Both the position numbers and the translations under genes were made by a program. From NCBI GenBank assembly GCA_017430155.1, contig JAFRNO010000204.1:1-7871 (forward strand): a stretch of 7,871 nt of DNA, read 5' to 3'. Source of the DNA: Kiritimatiellia bacterium. Lineage in GTDB: Bacteria > Verrucomicrobiota > Kiritimatiellia > RFP12 > UBA1067. A model generated the notes under the pieces. The model was not told the origin of the DNA, searched no databases, and saw only the letters and a program-made list of their open reading frames with translations. Positions 6,505 through 7,871 of this stretch are shown one piece after another (the stretch's first letter is position 1; each line of letters starts with the position of its first letter).

Positions 6505-7061
6505 CGCGTCTCGTCTCGCTCGACTTCGAGACGACGGGCCCCGTGCCGGGTTGGGAGAACGAACCTTGGCAGCTCGGCTGCGTGGAGATCGTCGATGGCG
6601 AACCCGTGGCGTCGTCATGTTGGGAAACGTACTTCCGCATTCCCGCTGACCGACCGTTTTCGCCGCGCGCGCCTGGACGCTGGGCACAGCTCCGCAGCGA
6701 ACTCGCCGCCGCGCCTTCCTTCACGGACATCTGGCCGGACCTCGCCGCGCGTCTCCAGGGCGTGCCGCTCGTCGCGCACAACGCGACCACGGAACGGACC
6801 ATCCTCGTGAAACGCGCGCCGCTCGCGCCGTTCGGTCCGTGGTTCGACACGCTCCGCCTCGTCCGTCGCTTCTGGCCGACTCTGAAGTCCTACACGCTCG
6901 GGGACCTCGTACGCACGTTCGGCCTGCAGGCGCGTGTGGATGCGCTGTGTCCCGGCCGCACATGGCACGACGCGCTCTACGATGCCTGCGCCGGCGCGGC
7001 GCTTTTCGCGCATGTCCTGCACGTGGCGGGCTGGGACGTGGTCCGCGGAGAGGCTGTCTGA
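6501..7061 (+). CDS. DEDDh-type 3'-5' exonuclease (DnaQ/RNase T superfamily)
   Basis: Single-domain exonuclease of 186 residues, likely acting on single-stranded or damaged nucleic acid 3' ends in the cytoplasm. ExoI is DFETTG with D8 and E10. ExoII is VAHNATTERTIL: H93 and N94 are typical, but the position normally held by Asp is E98. ExoIII is WHDALYDA with H156 and D161 at the usual spacing for DEDDh enzymes. No polymerase, helicase or GIY-YIG domain is attached, so it could be a DnaQ-like proofreader, an oligoribonuclease-like enzyme or a stand-alone repair nuclease. The start ATG overlaps the MFS stop as ATGA (6501-6504), with AGGAAGG 10 bases upstream, so translation is probably coupled. 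Activity is plausible but the D-to-E change is unusual for the superfamily. Confidence 0.85.
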   Translation: MTRLVSLDFETTGPVPGWENEPWQLGCVEIVDGEPVASSCWETYFRIPADRPFSPRAPGRWAQLRSELAAAPSFTDIWPDLAARLQGVPLVAHNATTERTILVKRAPLAPFGPWFDTLRLVRRFWPTLKSYTLGDLVRTFGLQARVDALCPGRTWHDALYDACAGAALFAHVLHVAGWDVVRGEAV

Positions 7062-7099
7062 TGGAAACTCTCAACTACTTCAAAAGGAGCTTGCAATGA
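7061..7099 (+). CDS. Possible 12-residue mini-ORF coupling exonuclease and hydrolase translation
   Basis: An ORF encoding METLNYFKRSLQ fills the gap between the two genes. Its ATG shares a base with the exonuclease stop (TGATG, 7059-7063), and its own TGA overlaps the hydrolase ATG (ATGA, 7096-7099). GGAGAGG (7047-7053) lies 7 bases before its ATG. The hydrolase Shine-Dalgarno AAAAGGAG (7082-7089) lies inside it, so ribosomes translating it would finish on the next start. It may be a coupling device or chance; the peptide itself resembles nothing I know. Confidence 0.3.
   Translation: METLNYFKRSLQ
7082..7089 (+). promoter_or_regulatory. Shine-Dalgarno site of the serine hydrolase gene
   Basis: AAAAGGAG lies 6 bases before the ATG at 7096 and supports that start over the internal ATGs at 7114 and 7123. 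Confidence 0.75.
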
Positions 7100-7871
7100 C
7101 GCGAAGCGAATTCATGAAACTCATGCTGGGCGCCGCCGTCGTGCCGTCCCCGTTGGTAGGGCGCGGCGTCCCCGACGCGCCGAAAATCGCCCGCGCAAAA
7201 CGCGAAGTCCAGCTCCAGCTGGACTACCATCTGATCGGTGGATGCGTGTTTTGCTCCACTGAACACCCCGACCCCGTCCCGATGGGGACGCGTCTCCACA
7301 CGCCAGAACGCACGGAGCCGATGCCCGCGAACGCGCTCTTCGACATGATGAGCGTCACCAAGCCCATCGTCGCCACCGCCGCCGCGCAGCTCGTCGCCGA
7401 AGGCAAGCTCGATCCGGACGCGCCCTTCACGAAATACCTGCCGGAACACGTGCTCGGTCCGAACTGCGACATCACCGTACGCGACCTCGCCACGCACTCC
7501 GGTGGCTTCGACAACGAACGTGCCTACTTCGGCAAGAAGCAGTCCTTCGTAAAGGACCTCATGGAGAAGCGTCCCACGTGGAAGCGCGGCGAGCGGTTCT
7601 TCTACGCCTGCTACAACCTCATCTTGATCGGACACATCCTGGAACGCCTCGAAGGGAAGCGGCTGGACGCAATCTGCAAGGCGCGCGTCTTCGACCCGCT
7701 CGGCATGACGGACACACGCTGGTGGCCCGTCGTCGGCTCCGACCGCGCCCGTACCGTGCAGATCATGCGGAACCCCAATTTCATCGGCACGTGCCAGGAC
7801 GGTCTCTGCCAGCGCTACAAGAAGCCGCAGGGCAACGCGGGCGTGTTCTCCACCGCCGCCGACATGCTGAA
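7096..7871 (+). CDS. Exported serine hydrolase, beta-lactamase/EstB family (3' truncated by window)
   Basis: Serine hydrolase of the class C beta-lactamase/EstB/DD-peptidase fold; 258 residues are seen before the window ends in an open frame, and about 100-200 more are expected. The start TRSEFMKLMLGAAVVP resembles a Tat signal (RRxFLK) in which the second Arg is Ser. The nucleophile motif SVTK gives S86 and K89 in FDMMSVTKPIVATAAAQL. The second motif, usually YxN, is YAC (Y170-C172) in RGERFFYACYNLILIGHILE. Other family blocks are ITVRDLATHSGG, VFDPLGMTDTRW and GNAGVFSTAADML. The KTG-like third motif would lie beyond the window. Seven Cys are present, including CxxC at 50-53 and a pair at 233/238, suggesting disulfides after export. 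The substrate may be a carbohydrate ester, beta-lactam or peptidoglycan; context in a glycosidase unit favours an esterase-like role, but this is inference. Confidence 0.9.
   Translation, partial: MTRSEFMKLMLGAAVVPSPLVGRGVPDAPKIARAKREVQLQLDYHLIGGCVFCSTEHPDPVPMGTRLHTPERTEPMPANALFDMMSVTKPIVATAAAQLVAEGKLDPDAPFTKYLPEHVLGPNCDITVRDLATHSGGFDNERAYFGKKQSFVKDLMEKRPTWKRGERFFYACYNLILIGHILERLEGKRLDAICKARVFDPLGMTDTRWWPVVGSDRARTVQIMRNPNFIGTCQDGLCQRYKKPQGNAGVFSTAADML

Noticed and set aside
5365..6687. Antisense ORF of 440 codons over the MFS gene
   Set aside because: Composition is Arg/His/Glu-rich without hydrophobic or catalytic patterns; a shadow of the transporter.
5262..7061. 599-codon open frame joining an Arg/His-rich stretch to the exonuclease
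   Set aside because: The first 400 codons are the MFS gene read in another frame. The real exonuclease starts at ATG 6501 with a Shine-Dalgarno site and ATGA overlap.
1..7871. CRISPR array, tRNA/rRNA, insertion sequence, toxin-antitoxin or defence system
   Set aside because: No spaced direct repeats, cloverleaf-like sequences, transposase motifs or nuclease-ATPase defence gene sets were seen on either strand. The DEDDh exonuclease alone is not evidence of a defence system.

Overview
This is a GC-rich bacterial chromosomal stretch (G+C clearly high by eye, not counted). Every gene I can support lies on the + strand, tightly packed, with overlapping or nearly overlapping junctions. Three things loosely suggest a member of the Planctomycetes-Verrucomicrobia-Chlamydiae group, perhaps Kiritimatiellae or a related gut/anaerobe lineage: an exported GH43-like glycosidase next to an MFS carrier, a short GC-rich hairpin repeat whose complementary-strand translation contains TGETPVVPVG, and extended -10 promoters sitting almost on the start codon. 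This assignment is inference from memory, not a database result.

Layout. Positions 2-2032 hold the C-terminal part of Mfd, the transcription-repair coupling factor; its N-terminus lies upstream of the window. Positions 2041-3309 and 3302-4012 are a two-component pair: a membrane histidine kinase followed, with an 8-base overlap, by an OmpR/PhoB-type response regulator. A 73-base gap (4013-4085) carries a likely promoter. A second run then begins: an exported five-bladed beta-propeller glycosidase (4086-5198), an MFS transporter (5224-6504), a DEDDh-type exonuclease (6501-7061), a possible 12-residue mini-ORF (7061-7099), and an exported serine hydrolase of the beta-lactamase/EstB type (7096 to beyond the window end).

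How it may work. The second run looks like one transcription unit: intergenic distances are 25 bases or less, or ATGA overlaps, up to the 34-base gap before the hydrolase. A simple reading is that the glycosidase acts outside the cytoplasmic membrane on a glycan or oligosaccharide, the MFS protein imports a product, and the serine hydrolase removes an ester or acyl group or acts on the cell wall. The exonuclease has no obvious link to that role. No target for the two-component pair can be deduced beyond proximity.

The most notable non-coding signals are two matching TGGTAKAAT motifs (extended -10) placed 7 and 6 bases before the ATGs of the two genes that seem to start transcription units (the kinase and the glycosidase). 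Genes inside the runs have ordinary Shine-Dalgarno sites instead. This predicts leaderless mRNAs for the unit-leading genes. A perfect 11-bp-arm hairpin lies in frame inside the glycosidase gene, just after the signal peptide, and looks like a REP-type mobile repeat tolerated in a linker. I see no CRISPR array, RNA gene, transposase, defence system or clearly new multi-gene system.
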